Both the position numbers and the translations under genes were made by a program. Positions 19,714 to 32,320 of a stretch of DNA of 64,000 nt are shown piece by piece. This DNA is from Isoetes taiwanensis. Taxonomy: Eukaryota > Streptophyta > Lycopodiopsida > Isoetales > Isoetaceae. The notes under the pieces were generated by a model. It saw only the letters and a list, made by a program, of their open reading frames with translations. It had not been told where the DNA came from and did no database searches. Position 1 is the first letter of the stretch. Every line of letters begins with the position of its first letter. The stretch lies in contig JAJEKV010000165.1 of assembly GCA_021234155.1 (NCBI GenBank), positions 994,001 to 1,058,000 of the forward strand, given 5' to 3'.

Positions 19714-20716
19714 GGGCCATTTCCCACTCGCCATTAAGTTAAGTTAATTTAACCGATTGGTTATCTTTTAACTTAACCGAAAAGAGATTATGCTTTCCCA
19801 TTAAAGTCGTTAAGTTAAGACTAACTTAATAGATTATAAAGATATACATTCCCACTAGACTTGTTAGGGATCACTTACATTAAATTTAAAAAATCAACTT
19901 AACCTAACATTTACAATAAGTTGATGTTTCACACTAGTAGTTAAGAGGCTTTGTTAGGTTAGAGATAACTAAGTCCAATTCTCACTTTAGTTAAGAGATG
20001 CCATTAAGTTAAAGATATCTAAAGTATTTCTTAGTTGTTGAAACCAACAATCCATGAGATACAAGGTTTATTTTCTATCTCTTCTCTTTCTATATTTTTT
20101 ATATTCTTTATCTGTCTCTATTTTTTTTTCTCTCTGTATTTCTCTCTATTTTTAACCTTAATTTGGATGTCTCATTATTTTTGGTGGGTGTCACATTTTT
20201 CTTGGCATTGGAAAAACCATAGGTACATGCTCCCTGAAAAAAATCTAAAATATGCCCAAAATATGCTCTAAGATGCGAAAACTACCCTAGATTCAATTCG
20301 ATTCTAATGAATTGTCCCTTGAGCAGAGGAAATCCAAAAAACTTTTGATCCTCAAGCTACTCTAGCTGTTCAAAGAGATGAAATAAGCCATTTTCATTAA
20401 AAAAAAGAAAAGAAAATAACCTAACTAGATTGTTACCCCTTTCTCACTTAACAGTTAGGTTAAGTTAGTTCTTAACCGAGTTAAGTGTACCTTTCCTGGG
20501 TCACTTAACTTCTAGTTTAAAATAAGAGGTCCAGTTAAAGTTTTAACTTAACTTAACTTAACTATTATCAGTATGAAAGTGACCTGGTTAAGTTAACCAT
20601 AGTTAAAATTTAACCAAGTCCTAACCTAACTGGTAGTAACTTAAGTGCTAGTGTGAAAGCAAGTTTCCGTTATTTGTCCTATTTAACCTAACCTAACTGC
20701 CAGTGGAAATTGACCC
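19714..20716. mobile_element. Non-autonomous PIF/Harbinger-type element, 1003 bp
   Basis: The ends read GGGCCATTTCCCACTCGCC and, on the opposite strand at the right end, GGGTCAATTTCCACTGGC. Both continue into GTTAAG/GTTAGG repeats. TAA flanks both sides (19711-19713 and 20717-20719). Subterminal GTTAAG repeats are shared with the 7.4-kb Harbinger at 21732-29130. No transposase is present. Confidence 0.8.
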
Positions 20717-20850
20717 TAATACCTCTTCAAAGGATGCACATTTAGCTAGCACCGCACCCGTAGCAGCCAAAGCGCCTGCCGAAATAGCCCACGCTAAACC
20801 TGCGCCCATTCTTACCTCCGGAAGAACCGACACCAAGGCTGAGTCCGAGA

Positions 20851-21096
20851 GTGGACCACAATGCAGTATATAAGCTACAATATGGTTATGAAAGAGATGT
20901 GATGCACAAATGCAAAACTGTCGAAGAACATACCATCCTTGATGAGAAGATTCATAGGTTACAAAATGATCTGAACTCAAAATCCTTGGAAATATCTAAA
21001 GTGCATAATAAAAATGTGGATCTCAATCAAAAAATTTGCCGAGCTATTCTAATCCAAAATCTTGAAGATGAGGCATTGCAGCCACATCACTTATGA
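20851..21096 (+). other. Unidentified coiled-coil-like ORF
   Basis: 81 residues with heptad-like spacing (EEHTILDEKIHRLQNDLNSK). There is no family match and no good context. It may be an exon remnant. Confidence 0.2.
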
Positions 21097-21998
21097 AGTA
21101 ATAAATTCTCCTCCTTGATGTTGTCAAGTTCAGATGTAGTGCAGCTTAAAAATTGCAGTGCAATATATAAATCGCATCTCAGCAGGATACAGACTGAAGA
21201 TCTACAGACTGAACAAAACCTACAGAGCACGCTATCCATGTTCAAGGCAATGAGGATAAAAAAATGCAGAAAACCATCAGAAATATGACCGATGGAGCTA
21301 CCATTTTTTACTTCAATAGATTTGATATTTGATAGCTGCCTTGAAAAGATACCAAGATAAAAAAAGTATCAGAGGAACCACTGAGGAAGAAATCTTTAAT
21401 CCGGAGAGAATATGCACCATATTAAATAGACAACCTGGCCCTAATGTAGAAAGGTGTAAGTTTGCAGGATGAATAGAAGCCTGCAGCACAATGCAATAGA
21501 TGGTTGGAAACAGATGAGAATGTTCTTTACGAAAATGTTAATATGAAAAACAGGATGAGAACCCCTAGTATTTAAGCTGCAAAATAAGTGCAAGACTAGG
21601 TTGAACCTAAAAAAGGTATTCTATACCCAGAAGAATGAGCAATCTAGCATCAAATCTTGTTGCAGCATTTTGGGCTTTGCAGTACTGCTTATGTTACAAC
21701 TTAGCTCTTGGAAAACTTGTTGTTCAACTAAGGGTCCATTCAAACCCACCGTTAAGTTAAGGTAAGTTAGCACTTTTAACTACAATTGTCTTCACACTTC
21801 AAGTTAAGTTAAGTTAATATTATAGAAATAAGTTAGTCGTAGTTATTGTTTTTAACCAAAAATGTTAACAAATTGTTCTTCAGACTCGACATCGTAGTTA
21901 ACATGTTGTTAACATTGATTTAACTGGACCCTCAAATTTTAACTACAAAATATCAAAACTTATTGTGACCTCGTCGACGTGACTTTACCTCCAGTTAA

Positions 21999-22126
21999 AA
22001 TGGCAATGCGGACTCTGACGCGCGGGCGAGCAGATATGGATCGAGGAGGTCGTGGGCGAGGTCGGGTTCATGGGCGTGGAGGGCGTGATGCAGGGAATCG
22101 AAGCTCCTCAGATAGGGATGAACAGG
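21999..22126 (+). pseudogene. Harbinger ORF1, Arg/Gly-rich first exon
   Basis: Reads MAMRTLTRGRADMDRGG and an RGRGRVHGRGG stretch, ending DRDEQ before a GTATTTT donor. RG-rich segments are common in nucleic-acid-binding proteins. A matching second exon (24901-25000, RGGRGGDLPGHGG ... DGDEQ, also before GTATTTC) repeats the theme. Confidence 0.5.
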
Positions 22127-22417
22127 TATTTTTTAAACTCATCATTGCTCTATGGTTTAGATCTACGGGGCCCTTACCTAGATTTGATTTCGATGGCAAG
22201 AAAAAATGTCTCCCAATTTGAAGATATTGATAATATCTTGCATGAGAGACATGGTAACAAGCAGGCACTGACACAATATAATGGACCCCTGGACTGTCGT
22301 ACGACACTTTTCATGCAGATGTCTCCTCCACTTTGTCTTTGAGTACATGTCTTTTAAATATTGTCATCACAAGAGGCTGCATTACAGATGTTGGCATACC
22401 AGATTTTCTTACCATTA

Positions 22418-22958
22418 GGGATTTTTTGAGATCATAAAAGGGCCTTCCAAGAACTGCTGACTAAGCTATATGAACTACCAATCAGAAAACAGAACTGGTA
22501 ATCCAGTCAGCAAAACAGTTATAACTAACTCACTGGATCACATTTTCTAGCATAAGTATTGATAGAAAAGTCCAAATGAGCTCTTGTTTGGTGCAATAGA
22601 TAGATCTCATTGAGATCTTTCTAACCTTAGGTGGTTTGCATATCCTTTAGTCCAGTGAGGATAGTAAAAAATGGTAAAAACCATATTTTTTGGAGTTTTG
22701 ACAATCATAAGTGGTTAAAATATGTGCAAAGCACCTAAGATTAGAAAGATCTCAACGAGATCTATCCATTGCACTAAACGAGAGCTCATTTGGACTTTTT
22801 TATCAATAGTTATGCTAGAAAATGTGATCCAGTGAGTTAGTTATAACAGTTTTGCTGACTGGACGCATCAGGCTCTGATTTCTTATTGGTAGTTCATTTA
22901 TCTTCAATTGGCTTAGTTGGCATGTTTTGAAGGCCCTTTTTTAATTTCAAAAAAACCC
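22418..22958. mobile_element. Foldback element (541 bp) nested in Harbinger
   Basis: Two long arms are inverted copies of each other: AAAGGGCCTTCC near 22436 against GAAGGCCCTTTTT near 22930, the shared block around AACTCACTGGATCACATTTT, and AGAAAGATCTCAACGAGATC. Ends are GGGATTTTTT/AAAAAACCC with TA on both sides. It has no ORF. Confidence 0.7.
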
Positions 22959-25103
22959 TAATGATACAGTTGTCTCCTAGATGGTAAATCAGCCAAGGTG
23001 GATAATCTGCCACTCTTTTTAGTGACGTAATTGCACGCTGATGCATACCAGATGTTGTCACACACAGTTGTCTTGTCTTTAGGCAAAGTGGATAAAGTTC
23101 ATACTCTTTTCAATGACATTACATACTGGATTATATCCACCAGAGGATTATATATCAATCCTCTTTGAGCTCAGTATGCATTGACATATCTCAGGTTATG
23201 CAAGACATGAAGGCCCTTGGACCCTTGTCTGATTTCTTCAGCTCTGCTTGGAGATGGAGCTGCAGTGTTTGTATCCTGAAGAAGGTGTTGAGAAACCCAT
23301 CTCAGAAATCTGCTCCAGTGTCTAGACCATTCTTCCTGATAGTGATGGGGCCCTTTTGGCCCATATCAGAGAGCAGGGTCTATATTGAGCTGGCTAGTTT
23401 GTTCCATCACCAAGCAAATTATGCTATGGATGTATAGGATATCAAATCACTAAACAGAAACATTGTGGATGGAGCTGTAGAGGGCAAACATTGATGTCAC
23501 GATGCAAGCTTATCCACTTGGAATAAATTGGAAGATTGAAATGACTTTATATTTGGGACCATGTACAGCTCTAATGTATACCTAATGGTTCTCATGATTT
23601 CCCATTCCTGCATAAATACTAGAGAGGCTAGCAGCCAACATGACCATGGGCTACAAGCATCAATGCACTAAAAAAGGTACTGATTGTGCTCGCAATCATG
23701 ATAGGCTGATAAGGTTGTTGAAAAGATGGCAGCACAGAAAAAGGGATGCTATCGCTGAACAAGAACTGAGCAAGGACTGAGCATTTTTTCTTTAATTTAC
23801 AAAAGGTCAATGCATCTATTTCGTGCCTTCTCCAATGTATGTAATGCAATGCAGGAATGCATCAATGCAGCAATGAGTCTACAACATAAAATGTGGCGGA
23901 TCGCTGTTCAATAGCTCATATAAGTTTGTATTTTCATAGTGCTATTGTACTCATTGCATAACAAAAGAATAAAATGACAGATGGGCTTATTGTGCCCAGC
24001 TTCATTCTCTTCTTTCGAGCGAGAATAATAATTAAAAAGAAAAAAAAAATCACCAAATGCATTTTCGGTTACATCTAATAATACCCTTATCCATTATGCA
24101 TACATACTAATGGCTAATAGTCTTCACTTCTGCGAAATACAGGACAACTTTGTCCATTATAAAATGCTGATTAATTTCATTGAGAAACAACTCCAGCTCC
24201 AAGTTGTTAATAATTTACAATGCCCACCCTGCAATGGCATTGTTAAATATGGTTGTACTTCAGAGATAATAGTATCACCGAAAATAGATACTATAAACTG
24301 TTTTGAATAAATGGCCCAGCCATAGAAATTTTTCTTTAAAGATATACATTAATAGTAAAGCGCAATGTATTCCTGCATAACTGTTGGTGCATCCCAAAAA
24401 CCAGCCTAAGAACTCCAGGACCTCCATATGAGGGCAGACTTAAGCATATGATGTTCAACTAAGTTGTAACATATTCAAAACTTTTGAAAGCCCAAGAACT
24501 TTTTTTATTTTGTACAGTAGGGAATCAACTCAACCTGCTGCCGCATACTCAATAGAAAATCATCTGAGGCTTTCTTTAGTCGTCAAGACTTTTCAACATG
24601 TCAAGAAGTCGCATTTATGTGTGAGGGCCATTTCAGAGGTGTGTATGATTTATCTGTGTTTCAAGATTAGCAGATAAATCTGCTTCTTGAGGCTAGTTGA
24701 GAGGGTTCCTTTAGAGTATTTATAGCCTTTTTGCATCTCTTTCATTTTCATCAGTCGTCTTTGAGCCTGCATTGCGACTTTCCCACATGTCAAGAGGTAA
24801 CATGAACTAGGATTGCATGAACTAGGATTGCTGCTGAACTAGGATTGCTGCTGCAGGACTGACAACCAAAGATTGCTCATGTGTCTTATAATTACTTGCA
24901 GGAACGTGGAGGGCGTGGAGGGGATCTTCCTGGACATGGAGGGCATGCTGAATTCGGAGAAGGACATGGATTGAATGACCACTTAGATGGAGATGAACAG
25001 GTATTTCATACTAGCCCTTCTTTGCTCATAACATAGGTCCAAGATAAAAAAATTAGCAAAGTAAACTCGAAAAATACTAAAGTAGATCACTTGTTTGTAT
25101 AGC

Positions 25104-25853
25104 AGTTATGTGTCAATTTGGATTCTGATTCCTCAATTCCATCCGATGTTTCACAAAAATGTAAAAGATCAAGGAACTGGATACTTCAGGAAACCAGGAT
25201 GCTAGTTGAGTTTAAAAAGGAAGAATGGCTAGCTTTAGAGGGGTCTTCAGCTAGGGATAGGATGGAGTCAGCGGCATTGAGATGGAAAAAAATTTCTGAA
25301 AAGATGGCAGGTATAGGTTTTGATGATAGGGATGTAGATGGATGCAAGCTGAAATACGAGAACCTTATTGGGGAGTACAAATAAGTTCTATTTCAGCAAA
25401 AGGACCGGTATGCCTGAGTATTTTTCATTATCCAAACATGAGATTAAAAAGGTGCATAATCTTCCGGTCATAGATGAAACAATCTATAAGCTGCTAGATT
25501 CATTTCAGTCCTCTAGGCCTGCCGTGGACCCAGAATATATTGCCGATACCTCAGCAAATGAGGGAAGTCATCATGCTATTGGAGTGGGAGAAGTAGGGTC
25601 GTCAGGAAAAAGACGAGCTCGTGGTAGCACTTCATTAACAAAAATAATGGAAGATAACAACAAACTTGTTGCAATGATGGATGACCATTTTAAGAGTTTA
25701 GAAGTAGAAAGAGCGAAACTCCAATTGCAACAAACTTTGGTTGGGTCAATCAGCGTGATGGCAGGGGCGTTTGAAAAAATGGGAAATTATTTTGCAAGCA
25801 AGGCTGCCCCTCAAGCTCCACAACGCTCAGGTCTATTTTCTAAAAGTCCTTAG
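25104..25853 (+). pseudogene. Harbinger ORF1, Myb/SANT-like DNA-binding protein
   Basis: From the acceptor near 25103: a Ser-rich lead, then RNWILQETRMLVEFKKEEWL, WKKISEKM, GCKLKYENLIGEYK, a trihelix/Myb-SANT-like domain with the expected Trp spacing. An extra T at 25382 shifts the frame. The product continues from the 25368-25853 frame as FYFSKRTGMPEYFSL and ends in a helical tail (KLVAMMDDHFKSLEVERAKL). In PIF/Harbinger elements this protein helps the transposase enter the nucleus and bind DNA. The break is a single base, so the inactivation is young. Confidence 0.8.
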
Positions 25854-26659
25854 CCAATACATTCAAGAATATTTTGAATTTTAATCACTAATTTTATAGA
25901 TCGTAATTTTAGGTGATGACAATGATCGTTAGACCTGGGAAGAACATCATGTGTACTCGATTTGTAGGGAGAGTATGGATGCAAACATTCAGTGGCAAAA
26001 ATCCTTTTTTGTTTGATAATCAATCGGCAATATGATATGCCATTACATATTTTGTGACAACACAATGATACTTTGTAATATGCTAGTCTTTATATCCAAA
26101 ACTCTTCCACTATATGATTGTTATGATGGTCTGTTATATAAAAATTGAGGTTATGCATTATATATTCATTATATAAAGCCTGGCAAAGGTGGCAAACATG
26201 AAGGACAATAATAATATGATGCCAAATTTTGTTAGAAGAGGAGATGGAGATGGAATGGAACTATAGCAGTGTCACAAAGCAGAACCTATATAGCCTAATG
26301 GCTAATGTACAGCACTAGGGAATGTTGCACTTGCATAAATATGCATGCATGTGTGTGTTTCCCTTTCTGCTGACATCTCCTTAATGGGGTCCCTTTCTGC
26401 TGACATCTCCTTGGATCACCAGCCTAAGTTTGAATTTCTAGTCCTTTTCTAGATAATTGTTTGCAAAAAATGATCCTGGATTCCTGTTACCTGCTGAATC
26501 TTCTTCAATTTTCTCTTTCATTTTGCATGGCATTAGCCTAAATTCAGTTGTGGAAGAGACTACGGAGATCATTTTCACTTTTACTGCACTTGCACAGGCA
26601 GATTTCGCCACACAAGTTGATATTGCTATGTGTGAACAAGTATCAGGAAAAGGCTACGG

Positions 26660-27362
26660 TTTTTCTATCTTCCAAGACTTCTCTATATACATAAAACAAC
26701 ATGTTGTTTTTGCTGGCCTTACACTTGCTTGTTTCTGCTTCTATTCACTGCATGAATCTGTATCTATTCACTGCGCGAGGCGTATAACAAAAGCAAAAAA
26801 GCCGGGCAGTTCGGTGGCGGCCGTGCAGTCTTTTCCAGAGCTACTGCTATTTCTGTGGAGCCTCTGTAGAACAGAGGAACAATTTGCAGAAGAAGCACCT
26901 CTTAGCCAAGGTTTAGTTTCAGACGGCAAACAAGTCTGAAACATGAAGACAACATTGTCAAGGCTGGGATTGAACAGTCAATTATGGACATCCCAAAAGA
27001 CTTCAACAGGAGTACCATCTATAAGAATTGTCTGATTACCTCTAAATTTCCACATCAATCTTTTGACATGCACCACAAGCTGCCCATCAACTCTAACATA
27101 TAATCTAGGTTCTCTGGTACCTCCTGTGTGACATTCTATCATAATATCATGAGACTTACCTGATTCTCCAAACTGTGCTTTTGTTGTGTACTATTTCTTC
27201 CCAAAAACATGCTCTCACCTTTATGTTAACAGTTCCCAAGCCTTTATGTTAACAGTTCCCACCTCCTTTAACATGGTGGATAAAACCACCAGCTTTTCTA
27301 TCTTCCAAGACTTCTCTATATACATAAAACAACATGTTGTTTTTGCTGGCCTTGCACTTGCT
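26660..27362. repeat. Direct duplication (about 70 bp) with an 18-bp palindrome
   Basis: The segment TTTTCTATCTTCCAAGACTT... occurs at 26660-26732 and 27293-27362. Each copy holds the perfect palindrome AAAACAACATGTTGTTTT (26693-26710, 27326-27343). Confidence 0.8.
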
Positions 27363-27721
27363 CTAATGAGAGGCAGACCAATTAAATGATTGATTGAACA
27401 AGCTGGTCAAGTATGGTGAGCAAAAGCTGGTCCTTTTGCAAAGATCTAAAAAATATGGTGAGCATGACTGAATAATAGTTGATTGAATAATTCAAACAGG
27501 GATGCTACTGTATAATGAAGGTAAGATCGTCAGGTTAGTCTCCATACCTTAGGTTATGGGCTCCTTTATAACTACCACATGACTGCCACATGCTTTTAGG
27601 GTACTAGACTGCCAGTTGTCCTCAGGGCAGCAACATAAGTCAGATCATCTATTGTTTTTTAAATCTTTTGTGAAGGATAAACCAGCAAAACAACTCATGG
27701 CTCACTTTTTTGCTTTTGCAG

Positions 27722-28544
27722 CTGGTGCAATCGATTGTACCCACTTTGAAATCATACAACCTGCAGGTCCAGCCGGGTTTGATTACTACGATATAAAATG
27801 CAGATTCAGCATCATTATGCAAGCAGTATGTGATACAAAGCGAAGATTCCTGGACATATTTTGTGGATATCCTGGATCTGTACATGATGTTAGAGTATTG
27901 AGAAATTCAAGTCTCAAGAAAAGGATTGAAGAATGCCAATTATTGCAAGCACCTACTGTGGATATTGTCTTTAGGAGGGAGCTAAAACCATACTTGTTGG
28001 GAGATAATGGTTATAAATGCTCTTCATGGTTGATGGCACCATATCAAAAGGATCCTAGGCAATTAACTATGGCTGGTAAGACGCTTGTTCTTTCTATTGT
28101 CTTTTTGAATATTTAAATAACATTGTTGTATTTGTAGAGGCTATATTTAACAAGAAGTTGAAACGTGGACGTTTATACATCGAGCAAGCATTTGGGCTAT
28201 TAAAAGGCAAGTTCAAATGTCTCAATACAAGGTTGCGGATGAAGCCCATGTATGTTCCAATAGTTGCACATGCATGTTGCATCCTTCACAATCTGCTAAT
28301 TGATATTGGTGAAGCTAATGTGGATGAGGAGTTGGAACAATTAAGGCTTCAACAACTTGAAGGGAATGATAATGATCATGAAGTTGAGAATAATGATGAT
28401 GACAATGAAGATGAGAGTGGAAGTTCTACAGTAGAGGGCCTTGAAGATAACAATGAAGTTGAGAGCGGCACATTAGAGAGTCTTGAGATTCAAGAGGGTC
28501 TTAATATTCGAGAATCCTTGAAAGAATACTTGGTATTTACATGA
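27722..28544 (+). pseudogene. PIF/Harbinger DDE transposase (C-terminal two exons)
   Basis: Exon 27722-28075 starts after TTTTTGCTTTTGCAG with GAIDCTHFEIIQPAG (first Asp), then KCRFSIIMQAVCD, YPGSVHDVRVLRNS and YLLGDNGY (second Asp). A 62-bp GT-AG intron (28076-28137) joins to exon 28138-28544: RGRLYIEQAFGLLKGKFK (the Glu), HACCILHNLLID, and an acidic tail ending at the stop. The catalytic triad is intact. The N-terminal HTH half expected upstream is not found in 26.4-27.7 kb, where short direct duplications have scrambled the sequence. It acts by cut-and-paste on TWA targets. Confidence 0.9.
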
Positions 28545-29130
28545 ATTTAGAAACTGATTTTATTCGTAAGTTTATATTTTGTCATATGAACTCACATTGT
28601 AATTGTATGCTAACTCATATGATCATAACTTTATGCCACAAAAAGATATCTATTAGTATGCTCAAAACATAATATGATGTATTTTGTTTGGCATATAGAC
28701 TTTATACTATTGTAATTTTATATCTAAAGGTAGGTAAATAAAGCAAAATTTTTGAAATAGGTAGATAACTTAACTAGAACATGTGTGAGGGCAATTGATT
28801 AAGTTTAAAATAATAAACTTAACTAGAATGGTCTGAAGGCGTTCTAGTTAAGTTAAAGTTGTAACTTAACTAATGGCATGTGTGAAGGCATTTCGGTTAC
28901 TACTAACCTAACAAGACAATGTCTGAACAGAACCCATGTTGTTTAGTTAGGTTAAAATTATTAAACTTAACTATGTTGGGTGTGAAGATATTTTGCTTGT
29001 CCTAGTTAAGTTTAGTATTTAATAGAAATTTAACTCTTTTGGATGCGAATACAATTGTTATAGTTAAGTTAAACTAGCTAGTTAATTTTTTTTAACTTAA
29101 CTTAACTTAACCACGAGTCTGAATGGACCC
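28545..29130. repeat. Subterminal GTTAAG-type repeats of the Harbinger
   Basis: Many copies of TTAACTTAACTA/TAGTTAAGTTAA on both strands between 28770 and 29120 are probably transposase binding sites. Confidence 0.6.
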
Positions 29131-29133
29131 TAA

Positions 29134-30638
29134 CTAGGCTATCCTCCTACAAGTGAATCAGGAAACAATAAGGCCGTGCTGAGATTGACAATCAGATTAA
29201 AGAAAGTAATTTTTGAATTATTCATAACTTAAGGATGACATCTATATGACCTGAGCTATTCCATCAGCAATTGCAGCTCTTGCATTAGATTGGCTACCTT
29301 GAGTATGAGCTAGTTTGCAAATCGATCAATAAATATTTTGTAAAGGAAATCCTCGATTTCGCTCTCAACTTGTGACATTTTGACTTCGATTTGCCTGCAA
29401 AACCATTCAGCATCATGCTTCAGATATAGGCTCATGTACCAAATATTACATGTGCTTGCTGTGTTAAACTCCCTAGCTAACGAGCCCTAAATAAAAACTA
29501 CAAATGGCAAAGTTTGTACCAACGGGAGGGCAGAAACTAGAAGTCATGGCGATTTTTTTTGACATGGTTGCCATCATCTTGGATGCTGCAACCTGGCCAA
29601 GTTGTGGAAAATCTTATCTGTGATAGAACAGAGGTAGATGGAGCTGCTACATGACGAATCATTAAACCCAGCTTCGAACAAGTATGAATTCCCTTATAGC
29701 GAGGAAGAGATGCTATATAAGTTTTACCGTTTCACAAACTTACCTTGACCGTTAAAGAGAAGTCTTGGCTAAACCAATGAGGAAAGGTTCTGGCTCATCC
29801 TGTGGCAAAACGAATTTAAATCCGTTTAAATCGGCATCCCAGTCCTAGCAAAGAATACACAAATTCAGGAAGCATAGAGGAAAGAACAAATAATTAAACC
29901 TACCAGTCTGCCATGCTTTGCCAGAGCACACCTGGCTTAATTCATGATCATCGCGTTGGCTATGGAGGGTAGAAGCGACCACCAGATTGCTACAAACCCA
30001 AACCACACCATAATCTAGAGTCTCTGCATACTCGCAGCAGGATGAAACACTTTGGCAACCAAAGGCAGATACAAGGATCAACCACGAGAAGAAAATTATG
30101 AGGATGTAAGTCGTCCAAATGCCAAGATACTCGAACCAAGATGGTACTCGGATTCATCAAATTCGAGCTTCTGTCTGCCATGCCGATTAATCGGTTGAAC
30201 CATCCTCGATTTAGAACGCAAATGACCGCCAGTTTATAGGGTACAATCGGTTTGGAGCAGTCATCAACATATTCTGAGTATATTCCAGCATATACTCAGG
30301 ATATGCCACAACCCCATACAAACGAGGGTTTAACCCCCTAGGGGCAACCCAAAAAGCATATTGAGGACAAGAACACAAGTTATACCTAACACTCTGTAGA
30401 CACGAGCAAATGACATCAATCTTGGCATAAATAAAGCATCTCTACAATTACTTGCACATAGGAATAGATCCACCCACCAAAATTAAGTAATGTCACTGAT
30501 TGAACAAGCCAAAAATGATGACATGTAGACCACTAAATTTAATTCTTCAAGTGGGTAATGCCCCACCCCACACACAAGTTGGAGAACCACATGGGACCAC
30601 ATTATGTTTGATTGACGTCCATGTGCTGCTAAGCCCAG
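29134..30638. other. Stretch without a recognised gene
   Basis: Minus-strand short ORFs at 29845-30181 have a hydrophobic start but match no family I know. 30184-30360 is a copy of the dispersed repeat also present at 18870-19075. Confidence 0.4.

Positions 30639-30682
<44 letters not shown>
30639..30682. repeat. Poly(A) run of about 44 bases
   Basis: A near-pure A tract. It may be the tail of a small retroposed element, but no body or TSD could be defined. Confidence 0.9.
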
Positions 30683-30684
<2 letters not shown>

Positions 30685-30901
30685 TCAACCTACAGCCTCT
30701 TTTTAGACCCATGGATCTTCAACCTTGTTGCATGTGAACTCGCCATTATATATTACAGAAAAAGGAAAACGCATTTGACACATTTCTATCCAAGTAGGTA
30801 TACAATACAGACACGGCACGACTTAAAGGTTCTAAGTTATAAGTTGAATTTGCGCAGTTGCTGGATCAGTTTCAGAGCGCAAATTTTGATTTTGAACGAA
30901 A

Positions 30902-31432
30902 ATGAGGGCAAGCACAGCAGCGATGGTGCTGCTACAGATTATGGTATTGGTTTCAGCAGCGAGAGTGGATGCGAAGAAGCCATTCAAAAAGATCCACTTG
31001 AAAATGTGGCTCTACGACAAGGTATCATCTGGAAATGCCACAGGGGTTCGAGTAGCAGGCCCAAATGGGAACACAAACACGACCCAGTTCGGATCTGTGT
31101 TTGTGATGGACAATCAGATCCTGGACGGCCCCAACTTCACCACAGCTAACGAGATCGGGCGGGCAAAGGGGACCTTCATGATCGCTGCTGTCAATGTGGA
31201 TCATGCATTTTTGGTTTTCAGCGCTGTGCTGCAGAATTCCAAATATAATGGCACCATCGCCTTCCAAGGCACCGACAAGACCGTCGGAGGCTTGAAGCAT
31301 ATCTCTGTCGTTGGTGGTACCGGTGACTTCCGTTTGGCCTCTGGTTACGCTAATTATACCACCACTTACCTCGACATTCCTGATAGCGTTGCCTTGTTTG
31401 ATACCCACCTTGTTGTTCCTACTTTCTTTTGA
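30902..31432 (+). CDS. Dirigent protein
   Basis: 176 residues, single exon, full length for the family. Residues 1-24 are a signal peptide (LLQIMVLVSAARVDA), so the product goes to the secretory pathway and cell wall. The dirigent eight-stranded barrel follows: KIHLKMWLYDKVSSG, FGSVFVMDNQILDGP, IGRAKGTFMIAA, FLVFSAVLQNSKYNGTIAFQG, HISVVGGTGDFRLASGYA. Three Asn-X-Ser/Thr sites suggest glycosylation. Dirigent proteins direct stereoselective coupling of phenoxy radicals to lignans or shape lignin. The substrate cannot be told from sequence. A TATATATTA box lies near 30747 and two AATAAA signals near 31460-31475. It is the only clearly intact host gene here. Confidence 0.93.
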   Translation: MRASTAAMVLLQIMVLVSAARVDAKKPFKKIHLKMWLYDKVSSGNATGVRVAGPNGNTNTTQFGSVFVMDNQILDGPNFTTANEIGRAKGTFMIAAVNVDHAFLVFSAVLQNSKYNGTIAFQGTDKTVGGLKHISVVGGTGDFRLASGYANYTTTYLDIPDSVALFDTHLVVPTFF

Positions 31433-31571
31433 TCTGTTCTAGATCTGATCTTGCTTCAATAAACTTCTTCAATAAACTTGTTCTTGTCTGTATTAAGCTC
31501 ACTCTTGTTGGTATCTGTTAAACCATTCAGATTGGATCTAAGAAAGAAGACTTAGAAGCCATACAACTCAA

Positions 31572-31657
31572 TTTATTGTGGGCAGTACACCAATTGTCAA
31601 CTGCTGCTTCTTATTTATTGTGGGCAGTACACCAATTGTCAACTGCTGCTTCTTATT
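31572..31657. repeat. 43-bp tandem duplication
   Basis: TTTATTGTGGGCAGTACACC and what follows occurs twice head to tail, downstream of the dirigent gene. Confidence 0.9.
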
Positions 31658-31659
31658 AG

Positions 31660-32320
31660 GAGACAAGTCAATTCATAACCTGTATTCGTTATATGATCTA
31701 TACATGTAAAATGTGGTTTCTCTGTGTCCATCAAAGATAGGACAAAATAGTACTGAAGTGGAGGTTGAACTAAACAACAGAATCAAATTAAAATGGAATC
31801 TTAATCAATGCAAACTGCTTTTACGAAAATCAGCCATATGGTGTTCATTCCAGGGTTCTACTTCAATGCATAAATTATGGGCACCATGGCAAATACCTGT
31901 ATTTAATGACAAGGAATTGGCTGGAGTGTTGAATCATTATTCGCAATATGGCTTAATAGCTTAATCTCACTTGCCTATCCTACACTATAGCAGCAATTTT
32001 CAACTTCAAAATAGAGTCCAGAATTTATTTTGTTATATTGTCAAAGAACCCAATGCCTTCTAGGACGTGCTAAGTTACTTGAACTAACCTCTCCTGGTAA
32101 CTTATCAGATAGAGACAAGCTTTTTCTAAAATAGTTCATATAGCTTTGCGATGGCACGTCCAACCATAGTAGCTTAGAATTCAATTGGTCCTATATTGAG
32201 GAAAATGCCACAACAGGAGAGACACAGAAGTTTACTGCATCTTATCATGACAGACCGAACACAAAGGGTCGAATGAAATTGCACCCATCTATGGTCTTAT
32301 GTATTCACAATTTGTATTAA
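31660..32320. other. Stretch without a recognised gene
   Basis: I see no supportable feature here. Confidence 0.4.

Larger units (their letters stand above)
21732..29130 (+). mobile_element. PIF/Harbinger DNA transposon, 7.4 kb
   Basis: Terminal inverted repeats start GGGTCCATTCAAACCCACCG (left) and GGGTCCATTCAGACTCGTGG (right, opposite strand) and run into GTTAAGTTAAG repeats. The 3-bp TSD TAA is exact (21729-21731 and 29131-29133). Inside are ORF1 (Myb/SANT-like, split over exons) and a DDE transposase, the standard two-gene set. ORF1 has a one-base insertion, the N-terminal half of the transposase is not recognisable, and a 541-bp foldback is nested at 22418. This copy is therefore probably dead. 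Confidence 0.92.

Noticed and set aside
30500-30706. + ORF running into the poly(A)
   Set aside because: Poly-Lys from the A tract; no coding evidence.
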